Origin: Typhlomys cinereus
Lineage: Eukaryota; Chordata; Mammalia; Rodentia; Platacanthomyidae
DNA length: 64,000 nt
Reading direction: 5' to 3'
Assembly: GCA_023101885.1 (NCBI GenBank)
Contig: JALPQD010000303.1
Span: 186,001-250,000, forward strand
Part shown: piece by piece, positions 21,370 through 33,089 of the stretch
Position numbering within the stretch: position 1 is the first letter of the stretch
How the letters are laid out: each line of letters opens with the position of its first letter
Program-made: the position numbers and the translations under genes
The notes under the pieces: model-generated
Told to the model about the DNA's origin: nothing
What the model saw: only the letters and a program-made list of their open reading frames with translations
Database searches by the model: none

Positions 21370-23134
21370 ATTTACTAGAAAGTTTAATTCATTTTCCATC
21401 TTCCATTCAGTTCCAAGGATTCCAAGTCCTTGTCAAAATTCCCAAAAATGATCCCATCAAAAAAGGGCATAACTGTAACTTCTATTTGTGAAATGTGGGC
21501 AAAAGTAACCCTCAGGGCAGCTTTGACTGCATCCAGCAAACTCCAACTCTGCATTCTCCAACTCTGGAGGCTCCTAGATAAACTGCCTGGGATTTATACA
21601 GATTAAATTACAATGTGTGCAACAAATAACACATATCAAATGACATGAGAAAGCATGACCCAGCAGAGGAGGAATGACACAGTCCAAGTGCAAAAGCCAT
21701 CAAACCGGGTAGACTGTATGTAGGGAAGAGAGCGGCAAATTAGGAAAGCACTTCAAGCCATCTCAGATGCAGTGCCCGAGAGGAAAAGGTCAACCCCCTA
21801 TGAATCCAGCAAATACAACCCAAGAGACATGGCAGCAACAGTGCTTCTCAGCAGCCATATGGGGATAAGGTTATTTGCTTAGTGGCACTCAAGGCCTACA
21901 AGAAACCTGAGCTGCTTGCTTGGCCCCAGAATGATGTTCAATCAAAAAGACAAGAACCCCTGGGGAGCAATTCTGCGAAAGATGGCCAATCTAAAGCCTG
22001 AGGATGTCTCCTATACTTTAAAGGGTTGTGCATTTAAGGCGCTTCAGCAAGACTGGCCAGGGTAGAATGAAACAGATAAATGGGCATTGGAGTCTGTGCT
22101 CTCTAAAAAACTCAATCCATTTCAGGACACCGCTGGCAGGAGTCCTTCAGAATCTCCTGTTCTGAGATTGTACATCCGCTCCTCAGAAATGGGATTCTGA
22201 TTTCATCCATCCTTTAATAAATAAAAAATCTTGACTGTCTCACCTGACCAACACAGTGCCCCTGACACTAGATGACCCTTTGAGTCCCACCAGTGAAAAA
22301 TCCACCATAGGACTCCCGCTGCTCCTGTGGCTGCTGCAGTCTCCACCTCTCAGTCTGCAACCCACCTCCCATCTCAAATCCTCCTCAGACTGTAAATTCC
22401 AACTCACAGTCCCCTAGCACTCCAGAAGGGGGGTAAACCTCAAGACCTCTCTGTTGAAAGTTTCAGTCAAAATAGTAGCATCTTCAGGATAAGCAAGACA
22501 AATATACCTCTAGAACTTTTCTGGAAACATTACCCCTAGGTCAGTTCTGTTCCAGTGTCCAAAACCTATGGAGAAAACCATTCAAAGACTCACAAAAAGA
22601 AGCCTAAAAAGAGCAAGGAAAAGGGCCAAGTCAAAAAGCATGACACTGAGGCTGTGGAGGAAAAGGAAGACCTTCAAAAAGAAGACATTGCCAAGCTAAA
22701 TCATAGCTCCAGTCCAAATTCCAGTGAAGGAGTTAATGAAGGCTGCCCTGACTCCATGAAACCCTCTTCAACAATTGAGCTCCCAGATTATCTGCTAAAA
22801 TACATCACGATAGTGTCCTACGAGCCATGCCAGAATTACAAGGATGACTTCAATGGGGAATACAATGCATACAAGGCCTTGGCATGCTTGGATGGATACC
22901 TTGATTAGGAGATATAGCAAACTGGATGTGCAAGGAAACACCTTTCTCCAGGCTCAAAGGAGTACCAGAATGTTCATGAAGAAGTCTTGTGAGACTATCA
23001 GAAGATCATGCAGTCTAGTTCCAATTAAACTAAGGAAAAATATGGATAGATGCAAGTACCTTCATAACAAGCTGGCTCACATCAAAAAACTAATAGATGA
23101 ATTTGACCAAAAGCAAGCAGAGTTACGGCACTAG
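21370..23134 (+). pseudogene. Processed pseudogene of ELL2 (RNA polymerase II elongation factor)
   Basis: ELL2 is a nuclear subunit of super elongation complexes that suppresses Pol II pausing. Conceptual translation across frames gives ELL2-like pieces in the right order with no introns: an N-terminal stretch reading [19 protein letters not shown] (near 21,395-21,450), KAIKPGRLYVGKRA (near 21,700), LVALKAYKKPELLAW, a block with VSYTLKG and LQQDWPG (near 21,990-22,060), a Lys-rich linker (22,560-22,670), and the C-terminal occludin/ELL homology region containing ELPDYLLKY and NYKDDFNGEY (22,770-22,870) and YLHNKLAHIKKLIDEFDQ (near 23,060-23,110), ending at a stop at 23,132. Many stops and frameshifts interrupt it, including one near 22,905. 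The 5' end (about the first 50 codons) is missing or unrecognisable. AT-rich DNA after 23,567 may be the long ELL2 3' UTR, split by LTR insertions. Assignment rests on recalled family sequence; ELL2 is favoured over ELL or ELL3. Confidence 0.9.
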
Positions 23135-23178
23135 AATTCTGCTTGGACTAGAAGAATGTGTTTTAAACTTACGCTTAT

Positions 23179-23566
23179 TGTTGCAGTTCGCCTGCATGGT
23201 TGCTGGATTAAGGGAACAAGGGTTTATTCTCTCTTACGATTTTCTAGTTACACTTCTCAGTCCAGCTTGACAGGAGAGCATGCACCAACACCAGGGCCGA
23301 GGGAACTGGTCACTACATAATGCTTGAGAGACGGACAATCCTTACTTGCCAGACCAGCATGTCTGGCCAAGTATACAGAAGGATGCCAACTCCTTCAACC
23401 AGCTCTCTGTATTTCATTCACCTGTTCAGGTCCCACTCCCACCCACTATGGACTGGGCATTCCCCACTAGCTAGACAATCTCTTGCTTTGGGCTTAACTC
23501 AACTATTAATTCTCTACAAATGTGCCTAGAGCTCAAACCCTGTCAAGTTGACACCTAACTATGACA
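23179..23566 (-). mobile_element. Solo LTR, MaLR/ERVL-like
   Basis: Plus strand starts tgttgcagttcgcctgcatg and ends gttgacacctaactatgaca. Flanks cttat and cttaa form a 4-of-5 target-site duplication. It is inserted just after the stop codon of the ELL2 retrocopy, so it is younger than that retrocopy. Same family as 15,945, 37,942 and 56,476. Confidence 0.85.
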
Positions 23567-24014
23567 CTTAATTATTTTAAATTCCAAATGAGTTGCTCTA
23601 GAGTCAAAAAGATGAAACTTTATCTAGTGAAAGTTTCACTATTAGTAAACTTGAATTACTTTGCATTCTCCATTTTTACTTTACTTTACCCTGACTCTTG
23701 AAACTGCTTTTGCCTCTCTGAAATCTTGAGTTTGGTAATAGAACTGAATTTTTAGATATTGGGGATCCAGTATCTGTACTTCAAATCAACTTTTCTTTGA
23801 AAACTTCTGTGTCATTTAAAATGATTTTCTAGATTTGGTGAATGCAATATCCTACTCAAAAGTTGTGTGTGCTTTAAAAAATAATAATGCACAAGGTGAA
23901 ATGTTTTTGGATAAACATAAGCCTATTTTTTGACCTTTCTTAACATGGACACTTTGCCTTAAATGGTAGTATATTTACAACATTTGAAAAATAATCAAAA
24001 CATTGTTTAGGAAG
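23567..24014 (+). other. AT-rich stretch, possible ELL2 3' UTR remnant
   Basis: Uninterrupted AT-rich sequence downstream of the retrocopy stop codon. That it derives from the ELL2 3' UTR is inference from position only. Confidence 0.35.
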
Positions 24015-24496
24015 TGTATTAGTTAGGGTTCTCTAGAGTTAAGGAACGCACAGAATGAATATATATATATAGGAAATCTATTGAGTTGGCTTACAGATAT
24101 GACCGAGGTAATCCAGCGAAGGCTGCCAGTAGCCGAGGTAGTTCCAATGATGGCTGCCAATAGCTAGCTGCTCAGTTCGGTAGTCAAGTAGGTCATGGCT
24201 GAAGGCTGGAGAACTTCTAGAGTCTTAGTTGAAGGCTAGAAGGTCAAAGAAACTGGGTGGCCGGAAGGAAGAACGATTCCTAGCACAGCTGCAAGAAGGC
24301 ATCTATTCTCTTTGGTGGCTCCTTTTTATATGATGCAGTATTGGGAGAATCCTTTGAGAGCTCTGGCCATTCTGACTGGATCTGGGACATGTATAATCCT
24401 TTCAAGTAGTCTCAGTCGATCCTTTCCAGAGGTGGTCTCAGCCCAGCTTAGTTAATACCTGGTGTGACAAGTTGACATCCAGGTTTAACTATCACA
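24015..24496 (-). mobile_element. MaLR/ERVL-like solo LTR
   Basis: Plus strand starts tgtattagttagggttctc and ends aactatcaca; on the minus strand it begins TGTGATAGTTAAACC and has a TATA-like atataaaaagg near 24,325. Flanks ggaag and gaaag are a 4-of-5 match for a 5-bp duplication. The ctagctgct/gccagtagcc words recur as a local repeat inside the element. Confidence 0.75.
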
Positions 24497-26126
24497 GAAA
24501 GGTTAAAAAATAGAATGTTGTACCTGTAGGTTTTTATGCAAGTGCCTATTGAATCTGCCCTGCAGGTCAACCCATTGCAATGGTTGCATTAATGTGTTTG
24601 ATAATTGTGTGCACAGTGTGATCATTAGCTACAGTGCTTCCCAGTGATTACAGCAGAGGGAAGCACACTGTGGTCTATCAGCTTTGAGAGCATGTGTTCA
24701 ACTTCTATGCCTGTAGAGGTGTAGATGTGAGCATGCAGGAAGGAAAAAACCTGCTACTTTCAGTAGGCCAAATGCTCAAGTTGGTTTTTTTTTTTTCCCA
24801 AATAGATACTTCTATGATGGAAGATGAAAATGTTTCCATTTCAATAGTTTGTTGACTTTATTAATGTTGGGCAAAATTGACATGTCTATAGTTTTGGGGC
24901 AAAATTATCCAATGAAATGTGTAGATAACCTATTTATATATGGCTATAGAGTATTTTTTCACCAGATATGCAAAGAAGCTATTACCTACATGAGATATAT
25001 ATTTAAAGATTTTTTTCATCCTGGAAACCAGGGATATAAAAAGAGTGGATATATTTAACCACAGCATACTGTGATTCATCAACTAGCACAAACTTTCATT
25101 TCATGGAGTTTATCTGTTGATGATTTAAACTATCATTTGTTTTATCATGTGGGAACATAAGTTATGTGGTCAAAAATATAAAGATTTTGGACCAATGTTG
25201 ATTCAAGCCATGTTATCTTATCGTATTGTCTTTACGAAGTGCTGCCTGTTGGAAAGGAAAACATTATGTTTACAAATCTGTTTTGAAATGCTTGCCAAAA
25301 TTTTGGTACTATATTTAATAAAGACATTTGTCTCTGGCATCCAAAGAATTTAGAAAACATTTCTTTTAAGGTGATAATTGTATTTCAAATGAAAACCCAG
25401 ATTTTTTTTAGGTCAAAATTTATATACCAAATATATATGGATTTCTTAAATATTTCACAGGTTAAAGACTTTAATAATTGTCCCTGTGTTTTTCAATTTT
25501 GCTTTCATTTTGATTTACAAAAATAAATTTTTTAATAAAATAATGAAGACTTAATCTTTATTATTATGCATTTTGAAATTACCTTGTTAAAAAGCACTTA
25601 CTGCTTTATTTGGACTTGAGAGGCAACCAAAGCAGTATAAAGTCCTGACTTTTCAGACTGTATTCATTGTAATTCATCTATTTACCTTTGTAGTAAATAT
25701 GTTACAGGCACAAAGATGAAATATTTTCCCAAACATGTTGTAAAAGAGAAATTATGGCTATGACATAATGAAACACTGGATAAGTGCTAAACTTCAAAAT
25801 GCCTTTGTCTAAACCTTCAAGCAGATGTTGAAGTTTCCTTAGTTCTAAATGTTAGAGTTGTCTCTTTTCTCAGTGTTATTCATAAGTAGGCTTTGAAAAC
25901 CCTGACTTTTAAAAAAGACAGTAATGGCCAAAATTATCTTCAAAACTGGTTCAGACTCCAGTTGGGGGTTTGGAGTTTATTAGGATTAGGGATGTTATTT
26001 TGTCCCTTTTATCTTATATCATAAAGTTTTGCCCTGGGTCACATAATTATACCTGTTCTCATTGGGAATAGGGAAGGTAAGTCCCTTACCTATAGACTAG
26101 CACCAAGGCTTCCTGTAAATTCCCAG
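24497..26126. other. AT-rich stretch, no gene recognised
   Basis: Possible continuation of the ELL2 retrocopy 3' UTR (candidate aataaa at about 25,317 and 25,525) but no terminal poly(A) is visible. Short frames at 24,849-25,058 and 25,147-25,353 carry no domain. Confidence 0.4.
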
Positions 26127-26358
26127 ATGATCTCAGAGCTGGCTTGGCTTTGGCCATGAGAACCCTCCTGCATTCCACCAAAATTAATTAAGACAAATTG
26201 ATGTCTCTTATGTCGTTTCTTCAGAGCTATTGCTCTTCCATGTGACTTTGCCCAAGTCAGATCTCAGAGCTGGCTTGGCTTTGGCCATGAGAGCCCTCCT
26301 ACATTCCATCAAAATTAATTAAGACAAATGATGTCTCTTATGTCATTTCTTCCCAAGT
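26127..26358 (+). repeat. Imperfect direct tandem repeat, ~105-130 bp
   Basis: The phrase tcagagctggcttggctttgg starts at about 26,133 and again at 26,263; both are followed by attccaYcaaaattaattaag and gatgtctcttatgtc. The second copy is ~25 bp shorter. Confidence 0.85.
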
Positions 26359-26839
26359 CAGAATTAGAAAGACCACTAAAACATACCATGGAGTCAGGAA
26401 ACAGGTGGGGAGACAACCAGGTCATCACACCTGTCTTTCACGACATCCAATTTCTGGTTTACTTGTCAATTGAAGTCTCTAAGATGAGAGAATGGATCGT
26501 AAACAAGGTGGACATCAATAGTTAGTAGACAAGGTTTCCAACTATGAGGGCATGAAAAATGGGAACAATGAGGACATTTCCTTTTCTGAAGGTGAGAGGA
26601 AATGGACCTCTGTAGCTAGCACAGGAGTGGAAAAGTGCAGCGACTTCTGAAGGATACTGCTCTTAACAATCACATTTACATCAGTGATGTTAATTGAGCT
26701 CAGGCTGATCAAATGCTGAATTCCTCCTTTAAGACAGGGCTTTCTCCTGCATTGTCTGTAACAAGCCTGATAGGAATGAAGATCTCTTAAAGAGATACTT
26801 GTGTCCCTTCTTTGAGGATTATTAAATAATGATCCCAAA

Positions 26840-27240
26840 AAAGTCAGAATTTCCCCCCAGGAATCTCAGAGTTAGGGACAGGAGGGGAAGAAGGCTGAAG
26901 CTTGGTGCCAGTCAGACAAGAAAGTGTCCTGGAAAAAAAAATTTCATGGTGTGGCAGAGGACCACATCTGTACCACATCTTTCAGTTATAGATGCTTACG
27001 TCTGGTCCTCTCCTTTTATGTCCCAGGTCAGGCTACAAAGATGACTGTTGGAGGACCGTGTGTGGTGAGGGAAGACGGAAGTAGCTGGTCTCTTTGTTCC
27101 TCTTCCCAATGTGACTGCATTGAATAAATCTTTTTTTCTGAGTTTTCAATATTATTTTGTCCCTTAATTGGCTTATTGAGGATACAAGTGGCCTCCAGGG
27201 CCTGGTATCTGTCCCTAACTCTGGTACTATACTCTGATGA
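26840..27240 (+). mobile_element. Putative LTR fragment
   Basis: GC-richer island with ctctccttttatgtccc (possible promoter region) followed by a polyadenylation-type signal (gaataaatc at 27,120) and a U5-like tail. No target-site duplication or termini determined, so the family is unknown. Confidence 0.4.
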
Positions 27241-27799
27241 TTATGCTTTGAGTAGGGTGTGTTTTATCATTATATGTCTTACCTTGTAGGAAAGTAGCAG
27301 GAAAGAAAACCTTCCCCACATCATCCCATTCTGAGGGCAGAAGCAGAAGTGCTTGAAATCTTGCGGGTTTGGGTAATGTTCTTATCATGTCACTTTTGAC
27401 ATTAACGTGTTTCCATTTGGATTCACGAAATCATACATCGCACTATGCTGTGACTTTTGCTATTCTTGTCCAACTAATAGGGTATCTTGATCAATTTCAT
27501 ACCAATTTTCTCATCACCTAGTGCCAATATTGTTAAATGGAGCAAACAAAAAAAAAAAAAGAAAAGAAAAATCATCCCATCGAATGATTCTAGGTAGACA
27601 GCCTGAAAAGCAGAACCAACAAAAACTATGTACTTACATGTTGTGATTATATAAACGCAAAGACCTAGTTTCTTTTTCCATTTTGTGATATGTGTGTTGA
27701 CCAATCATAGTAACATTCAATGGATTTCTCTGGCTGATAAAATGTTAGGATGATTAAGCATGCTTCCTTATTCTTGTTGCCAGAGACGGTCAGTTACTC
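27241..27799. other. AT-rich stretch with A-rich patch
   Basis: A-rich patch at 27,545-27,570; nothing else recognised. Confidence 0.4.
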
Positions 27800-27830
<31 letters not shown>

Positions 27831-27860
27831 AACCTGAAAAAAAACAATAAAAAAAGGTCT
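27800..27860 (+). repeat. Poly(A) tract, probable retroposon tail
   Basis: An uninterrupted run of A of about 28 bases, then a second A-rich run. Likely the tail of an unidentified retroposon upstream. Confidence 0.8.
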
Positions 27861-28320
27861 GTGACTCCTCCTCCATCGCATCCCCTCCAAAAGGTGCTGG
27901 ATGGGAGGGGATTGCATCCCCCCCCCTTTCCTGGGAGACTATCCTTAGTTGTTTCTATCAGTTTTGAAATTCTTTTAGAAGGGATTTAAAAAATAAGCAA
28001 CAAAGCTGCTTCTATTTCTGTGACTGGCGCAGCACCAAGGGCCAAGGACAACGGGCATCAAGACCCAGTTGGCGAAAATGCCATTTGGAGATGGAGGCGT
28101 TGCAGGTGGGCTCCCCCTGGTCTGAGAGCCACATGCACCTGGAATGAACACATCCCTATAGGTTGTCGGGGCACCACAGGGCGCTTCTGGGCCCGGAGTT
28201 TCACTGGACGCTCCAGGAGGAGCGCGGCGGCAGGAGCGGACAGCGCTGCGACACCTCGAGCGCATTCAGACCCGGATCGCCCCCCGCGGGGCCGGGACAG
28301 CCGCGGAGGCCAGAGGGCAG

Positions 28321-28410
28321 GTGCCAACCGCCGGGGCGCCAACCGCCGGGGCGCCAACCGCCGGGGTGCCAACCACCGGGGTGCCAACCGCCAGGGTGCC
28401 AACCGCCGGG
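28321..28410 (+). repeat. 15-bp GC-rich minisatellite, six units
   Basis: Six copies of gccaaccgccggggc with single-base variants (t for c at the junctions, one caccgg, one ccaggg). Being a multiple of three, it is open in several frames, which inflates the surrounding open frames. Confidence 0.95.
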
Positions 28411-28760
28411 GCGCGTCCGGGGCTGAGGCAGCGCCTCCCAAGCTGGGCCAAGCCGCCGAGGGGGCGTCCAGGGCCGCCGAGGGGGTGTCCAGGGCCGCGG
28501 GGCGCAGACCGCACGTGCAGGCACCGGCCGCTTCAGTCTGATGTGTCGACCACCCGCCGCGAGGGGGGCTTCGCCAGCCTGTAGGTCGCCCCGCGGCGCC
28601 GCGCGCCCCGCCGGCTCGAGGGTTCACGGGGCTTGAAAACAGTCGGCGGCTCTCGGCGCAGGAGCGAAGGAAACGGGCTGCGGAGCCCGCGCCGGGCGAA
28701 ACGCCTCCCAAGAAGTTTGTCCGCGGCCGCTCGCCAGCGGTGCGGGAGAGCGCGGCGGAC

Positions 28761-28957
28761 CTGGGCGAGACCATGTCTAAGAGACTGAAGCTTCACTGGG
28801 GAGGAGAAGCCGAGATGAGGGGCGGGCGTTCCCCAATCCCTTCCCCGACTACGAGGCCGCCGCCGCTTCCGCGGGGCTCGCCGGAGCCGCCGAGGACACA
28901 GGCTGTGCCCGACTCTCGCCCGCGGCGGACGAGCGGAGCCTCCTTTCTCGACACTAG
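28761..28957 (+). pseudogene. Damaged first coding exon of LANCL2
   Basis: LANCL2 is a eukaryotic LanC-like protein; its N terminus is normally MGETMSKRLK, with N-myristoylation on Gly2 anchoring it to membranes. Here GETMSKRLKLH and GGEAEM are present, but the initiator position is CTG (28,761) instead of ATG, so the first Met in this register is the internal one (28,773). Between codon ATG at 28,815 and the conserved GCG TTC at 28,826 there are 8 bases where the family has 9, a one-base deletion. Reading past it gives FPNPFPDYEAAAASAGLAG, very close to rodent LANCL2, and then TAG at 28,955. No downstream LANCL2 exon was found. It is either a duplicated, decayed exon 1 or the true locus with assembly errors; the two defects favour the former. 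Confidence 0.85.
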
Positions 28958-29130
28958 CGATTGATCCTGGGAGCGATCGCAGCGTCACATTTATAACCGG
29001 GAAGGCCTAGGCCGCCCCTAGTTGCCCACGACAAAAAGGCACCAGTTGTCTGCTTTTTAGAGGTTGATTCAGGGGTGTCCTGGCTGTGGGGGGTCGACGC
29101 GGGAACGTTGCCGCGAGTTCAAAGTCAGAT

Positions 29131-31880
29131 TGAACTGCAGACGAGGTCGTATCAGATCAGGCAGCACTGCAGAGTGAAGCCTCAGGCACACAGAGGAAGA
29201 AGAAAAAGCTTCAATCACACACATTTGTACTGGGCTGGCATTGTGTCCAGGACTTGGAAGTGAAACTTAACTGTCAGGAATCTCAACTGAGCCAGAGATT
29301 TAAATCGACATAGAGTTAGATCAGTGGAAATAAAAGTATACAACCGTGCCTGGTGTATTTTACTTAACGTGGAAACCCCTCGTGAGAGCATGAAAAACAA
29401 AATGGCAAAACTTAAATCCATTTATGCTAAGCCAAGCAAAGCCAACGTGGGAAAGTAGTTAAGAGAGAAGACAAATAACAGGTTGTTCCTGTGTCCTATT
29501 CTTTACAGTGGCGGCATTACAAGACAGCAGGACTGTCATTCAGACACAAGCGAAGAAGAGTAAGATTTCTATACACTGAAAAGGAGAATGAGGCAATTGT
29601 CTCTTCGGAGTCTCATTGGAAGCTTCCTGTTTCTCCATGCAAACAGCAAGCTCACCAGAGTGTTTAAAGTCAGTTCTCCTCTCCATCGGAAACATAAACA
29701 TGTACCTTTAGAATTAAGTGAGCCTCTGAAATTTTCACCATCTGGCTGCAAATTTATTCCTTATGTTTATTTTTAGTGCAGAATCCCAAATTTTAGTAAC
29801 ACGGTTCTGCAAACCTTGTGTGCGGTATATTGCATTATGAAAGCTAATTTGTCGCATGTTTTTAGCCATTATAAATTAGTGTGTGCTCAATAACAGCTCT
29901 GACATGCATATAGGAAAAAAGAATTAAAGGAGAACTAATTCCACATATAATCAGATTTTAAGACTCCACCATCTGTTGCTGAAACAAAGTTAGGAAAGAT
30001 CAGGTACATATTTAACATTTTCATTTCTCTGGGCAAATGCTGCCAAAAATGAAAAGAAAAGCCTGTTTTCTTTGTTTTCAGAAACTTTGGGTTTTGCACA
30101 TAAGTAATTTTTATTCTTTGTTAATTAGAGAGGAAATATAAATTTATTTTTATTTATATATCACTCATTACTAAATGAATGAACTTTTTTATATATACTT
30201 ACCATTTGATTTTTCTTTTGTGTAAGATGCAGTAATAACTTTGGATAGTGTGTGTATTTTTATCTTTTCCAATTTAAAACGTGTTGAGGTGTTTCTGCTT
30301 TTCCATTACTTCCATTGTTCTCTGGTTCCATCTGGTTAGTGTTTGATATGCATCTTGTACCTAGATGGGCATTTCATTTCTTAGATTTGGAATTTTTTTC
30401 TCCTGGAAGTTTATAAAAATGTATTCTTGACTCCAAAATAGATTTGTCTTTTTCACATACCCATAATTTGTGTAATTGGTATTTTCATGGTTTCCCAAGG
30501 ACTTCTTCATATGTCTTAATTCATTCATTTTTGACATTGACTGAAGGTTCCAATTTTCGATCTAGGCTTCACTCCCTAGTAGTTTGTTTTCCCTATGATC
30601 CTATTTGCAAGGCTTTTACACTGAGGTTTTTATCTGAGTTTTGACTCTTTCCACATTTCAGGTTTCTTCTTCAGTAAGAAATTCCTTATTTATCTCATGT
30701 GTTCATGTTCTATTGGAATTCATTCATGAGTTTATTAGTATCCTCTAATTTCTTTGAGCATTTTTGTAATCATCCTTTTAAATTCTTTGGGCAACTTAGC
30801 AAGACTCTGTCTGAAAATAAAAAGGGGTCTGAATATACAAGCCCCATATTCAGTCCTTAGTACCACAGACTTCAAGAAGAAAAAGAATCCTACAGTTCTT
30901 CTAAAATAATGGGTCTGTGTATCATATAAATTATGAACCTAAATTCTTTACTGTGTAGTTAGTCACATTGATGAGTTGATTTCCTCATATTAGGACTCAT
31001 TAACGTGTAATATTTGTTAAAAGCTTGGGTAATCTGTGGGAGAATAAAGTATCCCCTGTCTTCAGGTGTTAGATACTTATGCAAGCAGTGCATGTTTTGA
31101 GGAATGCAAATGTTATAGCAATTGTCCAGAAGAGCAATGGAAGGGGAGTCACCAAATCACACCCTAAAATTCACTTCGCGACATCAGTCCTGCTCCTCCA
31201 GACTGACTCAATCTGCATTCAAGTACATGATTTCCACCTGACAGTTAATGCCAAAAGCGGGTAGGGGAGCAAAAATAAGAGTGGGGGGGGGAGTGGGAGA
31301 ATTTTTGTGTTCAATAGCTCTCAGCATCCACCTTTTGGTAGCAGTGTCTCCTTTTGGGGAATTCTTTCTAGTGTATTAGATGCAGTCTTGGGACTATAAG
31401 AGAAAGCATCTTCCGTTCCCCCCAATCAAAGACTGGGCACATGAACAGACCAATCAAACTGCTGGATTATTGTTCTTAGGCAGAACAAAGTGCTTAGGGT
31501 TTCCATTCCAAAGTGACAAGTGATGAGTTGTGGAGTTCATTAGGTATTTTGATTCTTGGGCTTTCTCACTGGTTCTTAGCACGCTGATTCTCAATATTCT
31601 CTTGTTTCCTTCTACTAAATTCCTTTCTTATACTATTAGTTTGAGGGTTATTTTGAGGCATACACATACAAGTCAATAATGCTTTGATATAATTTTTGCA
31701 TAAGTGTTAATTACTGTATTTCTTCCCACAGTAAGACAATTTACATACTTAACATTAAAAGTGTTTATTAATTCAAGTAGATTCAAATCTGATATGAACA
31801 CATTGGCAACTAGTAGGTTGTACCTCAGTTAGCCAAACAAATGTTCTCCTCAGTGGATCCTGGCTTGTTCTTGGTGTCTG
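29131..31880. other. AT-rich stretch, intron-like, possible old L1 fragment
   Basis: No gene recognised. If the LANCL2 copy derived from a genomic duplication, this could be former intron 1. The T-rich part at 30,230-30,790 resembles an ancient antisense L1-type fragment, but I cannot assign it securely. A G run lies at 31,284-31,292. Confidence 0.4.
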
Positions 31881-33089
31881 AAGCAGTGCACCTGCAGAGC
31901 TCCATCCATCTCATGAATGCTTTCGTTCATTGTTGCCTCCCATCCTCATCTCTGCCATCCTCTATTAGAGCATCCAACCTTATCCCAAATTTGCCTCTAA
32001 TGATTTCCTGTTATTTCATCTCTCCTTAAAAGACCAACACAAGCCCTTACAGAATCACCCCCATAATTTGCCAGAAGATACTGTTTATTTACGACCAGAT
32101 TACAATAATACCCTGGTAGACATTTTAGATCATTCTGCTGATCTGGTCTTCCCTGTTGCCAGCATCTCCATCTTCCACAAAATGTATCTTCTTTTTCTTC
32201 ATTTCACCTTGTAGAGCAGATAATTTTAGATAACAGGAAACTATTAGCTTTTTTTCCCAACAGGATAAATCTCATGAATCAAATGCTCCATGCAGGCAAT
32301 TGTGCACTTACCACGAGATGGCATGATCCAAGAGTTATCTGTTGAAAAATTTGTGTCTTATTGATTTTGTCATAATAATGCTTGTACACTAGTTCCTTTA
32401 TTGATTTCAAGTTTGGATACCCCATGAACAATCATCAGCATTGTTGCCTCCCAACTGCAACTAGAAGAGGAACCTCCCATGTGTCACTAGGATAACAGGA
32501 AAGGAGTCTTGAGAACAAAATCCTACCCCTTGAAAGTTCCAACTTGTTAAGATCCAAATTCATTTGAAGGAAGACAACCTAGACTGAAGCAGAGATTGTC
32601 ACTGAAGGGGTTCCCTACTTCTCAAAAGCCACTACCTAGAGAATTTGTGTCTCTGGAGTCAGTATATAGAAGCTGACACAACCGTGATTGAAGGATTCAG
32701 ACTCCATCTTGAGCTGGAAGTAGACCTTGGTGGCATCATCCAGTTGGTAATGGTTTAGTAAGCAAAAAGATGCAAGATTAAGGGAATCGTGGAGAGTTTC
32801 AGAGAACAACTGAGGCAATGTGTGACAGTGTCAAAATAACTGAAAGATGGTTTTGAAATGTCACTGTGTGAAGCTGTGAAGTTGAGGCCTAAGTTGCAAT
32901 GGAGATTCTAAGACCATCAGTTATCTGCCCAGGAAAGCTGCATACGTGGAGTGTAGTTGGCCTAAGAGACTATGTGTGCTATATACAGTAAAGATGAAGA
33001 AGTAATCTAACCAAGCTCTTTGGAGCCAAGATGGTTGCATTTTAAAGCACAGATGCTGGACACAGAATTTCAGGATTTAGTGTTTGCCT

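Larger units (their letters stand above)
28140..29130. promoter_or_regulatory. CpG island around a LANCL2 first exon
   Basis: Strong GC and CpG enrichment (many cgccgc, gcggcg and cgcg words) in AT-rich surroundings, with sharp edges near 28,140 and 29,130. CpG islands of this kind mark promoters of housekeeping genes; retention of so many CpGs implies that the sequence is or was recently unmethylated in the germ line. Long frames here on both strands (such as 28,774-28,058, minus) are GC-composition artefacts. Confidence 0.8.

Noticed and set aside
28058..28774. 238-codon minus-strand frame with pentapeptide repeats
   Set aside because: Produced by the 15-bp minisatellite and CpG-rich sequence. 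It runs antisense to the LANCL2 promoter region and has no recognised domain.
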